The notes under the pieces were generated by a model that was not told the origin of the DNA, ran no database searches, and saw only the letters and a list, made by a program, of their open reading frames with translations. Shown one piece after another: positions 62,570-64,000 of a DNA stretch of 64,000 bases; position 1 is the stretch's first letter, and every line of letters begins with the position of its first letter. The stretch is from Heterocephalus glaber (lineage: Eukaryota; Chordata; Mammalia; Rodentia; Bathyergidae), in contig NW_004624747.1 of NCBI RefSeq assembly GCF_000247695.1, positions 13,904,895 to 13,968,894 on the forward strand, written 5' to 3'. The position numbers and the translations under genes were made by a program.

Positions 62570-63628
62570 CTTAAGTTTATTGGTACATTTTAGGTATACA
62601 ATACAGTTACATTCATCATCAGGACCTTGCACCTTTACATGCTGTATCTTGATTCTTATTTTTTCCCCTTCCCCTGCCCTTCCTTCACCCCCTCCACCCT
62701 TCCCTATTTACAAAGACTTTGTTTCCATGTTTTTTCTTTTCTCATATGTTTTCTTTTCCCTTCCCCTACCCTGCCCAATTCCCCTGCACCTTTAGACATT
62801 TTCTGCCTATTTCACAATATCAATTGTACATTTTGATTCTTATTTACACTTTTCATTTTTCACTCCAGAGAAACTATTCGGTATTTACACATGTGTGTCT
62901 TATTTATTTCACTTAAGAGTATGGCCTCAATGTGCATCCACTTAACTATAAATGTCTCTAGTTTCTAATTCTTTATGGCTGAGTAGTACTCTATTTTATT
63001 AAAAAAAAGTTTCTTTATCCGGTCTCCAGCTGATGGGCAACTAGGCTGTTTCCAAGTTTTAGCTATTGCAAACTGTGCCGCTATAAACATGGGTGTGCAT
63101 ATATCACTGTGGTTTGATTCTTTTAATTCTTTGGGGAAGATCCCCAGTAGAGGAATAGCTGGGTCAAATGGGACTTCCAATCCTAGTTGTGTGAGGTATC
63201 TCCATGCTGATTTCCAGAGTGGTTGTACCAGTCTGCACTCCCACCAACAATGTTGAAGGGTTCCTTTCTCCCCACACCCCGCCACCATTTGTTATTGGTT
63301 GATTTCTTGATAGCAGCCATTCTTTCTGGAGTGAGGTGGAATCTCAGTGTTGTTTTCATCTGCATCTCTTGCATGATCAATAATGTTGAACATTTTTTCA
63401 TATGTTTATTTGCAGCTTTTAGTTCTTTGTCTGAGAAATGTCTGTTCATTTCAGATACCCATTTTTGAATTGGGTCTTTATATTTGGGGGGTCTGATTTT
63501 TTTGAGTTCTTTATATATTCTAAATAGTAGACCTTTGGCTGAGGAACAGCTGGTAAAATTTTTTCCCCACATAGTAGGTTGTTTGTTCACTCTGTTGGTG
63601 GTTTCTCTTGCAGTGCAGAAGCTTTTCT
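62570..63628 (-). mobile_element. L1 3' end: ORF2 C-terminus plus 3' UTR
   Basis: On the minus strand two overlapping frames (63638-63183 and 63288-62965) together cover the C-terminal part of L1 ORF2p, with [14 protein letters not shown] and IPLLGIFPKEL as recognisable stretches. A frameshift lies near 63185-63288. A single purine-rich 3' UTR unit (about 62820-62574) follows. The copy is 5'-truncated and inactive but less diverged than the other L1s in the window. Confidence 0.9.
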
Positions 63629-63905
63629 TTTTTCCCATTAAGTTTATTGGTACATTTTAGGTATAAAATACAGTTACATTCATCGTTGGGATCTTGTACC
63701 TTTACATGATACATCTTGGTTTTTATTTTTTTCCCCTTCCCCTGCCCTCCCTTCACCCGCTCCACCCTTCCCTATTTGTAAAGACTTTGTTTCCATTTTT
63801 TTTCTTTTCTCATATTTTATCTTTTCCCTTCTTTCCTTTCCCCTACCCCTCCCACTTCCCCTACTCCTTTAGACCTTTTCTTCCTATTACACAATATCAA
63901 TTATA
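63629..63905 (-). mobile_element. Second L1 3' UTR unit abutting the L1
   Basis: cattaagtttattggtacat, cagttacattcatcgttggg and the C/T-rich block repeat the unit at 62574-62820. It joins the ORF2 piece directly at gcttttctttttt. No flanking direct repeat is visible before the window ends. Confidence 0.85.
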
Positions 63906-64000
63906 TGTTTTAAAAATTATAATATCAAAATTTAGAGGACATTACCACAGATTTTACAGAATTTAAAAGGATATAGAAAGCATATTACAAAAATCTTTTT

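Noticed and set aside
62965..63638. Two overlapping minus-strand frames of 107 and 151 codons
   Set aside because: Both belong to one frameshifted L1 ORF2 C-terminus. Reported as a mobile element, not as genes.

Overview
The window is mammalian nuclear DNA with intron-split genes, GT-AG splice sites, a CpG-island promoter and dense interspersed repeats. It contains no prokaryotic or phage features. The repeats point to a rodent outside the mouse/rat group. There are many tRNA-derived ID-type SINEs with intact target-site duplications, several B1-plus-ID composite SINEs, B1 monomers, and a lineage-specific L1 with a purine-rich 3' UTR. I saw no B2 elements. A squirrel-related or Castorimorpha (beaver/kangaroo-rat) lineage fits, but I cannot fix the species.

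Three genes are recognisable, in the order and orientation known around human 12q24.23 (CIT, PRKAB1, TMEM233). On the + strand, bases 1-~13330 hold the last seven exons of CIT (citron Rho-interacting kinase). They encode the C-terminal 301 residues: the end of the CNH domain, a basic/proline-rich tail and the terminal QSSV PDZ ligand, followed by a 2.5 kb 3' UTR with a clear poly(A) signal at 13306. On the - strand, ~30450 down to ~18420 holds complete PRKAB1 (AMPK beta-1). All 270 codons can be joined from seven coding exons, with a CpG-island promoter near 30.4 kb and a poly(A) signal at 18441-18446. CIT and PRKAB1 are therefore tail to tail, separated by about 5 kb. At 55863-55993 (- strand) lies one exon of TMEM233, a dispanin/CD225-family membrane protein. 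Its N-terminal exon should lie beyond 64000.

The 25 kb between the PRKAB1 promoter and the TMEM233 exon, and the 8 kb above that exon, contain no further gene I can support. They are filled by L1, L2, MIR, MaLR-type LTRs, DNA transposon remnants (hAT/MER5-like, Tigger/MER2-like and a mariner transposase fragment), SINEs and microsatellites.

CIT acts in cytokinesis and at synapses, PRKAB1 in energy sensing, and TMEM233 at sensory-neuron membranes. Their proximity is inherited synteny, not a functional cluster. I found no undescribed biological system. The more interesting points are small: a fold-back mariner remnant, an L1 with a duplicated 3' UTR, a 26-base SINE insertion with a perfect 17-base duplication, a tandem splice acceptor in CIT, and a stop codon overlapping a consensus donor in TMEM233.
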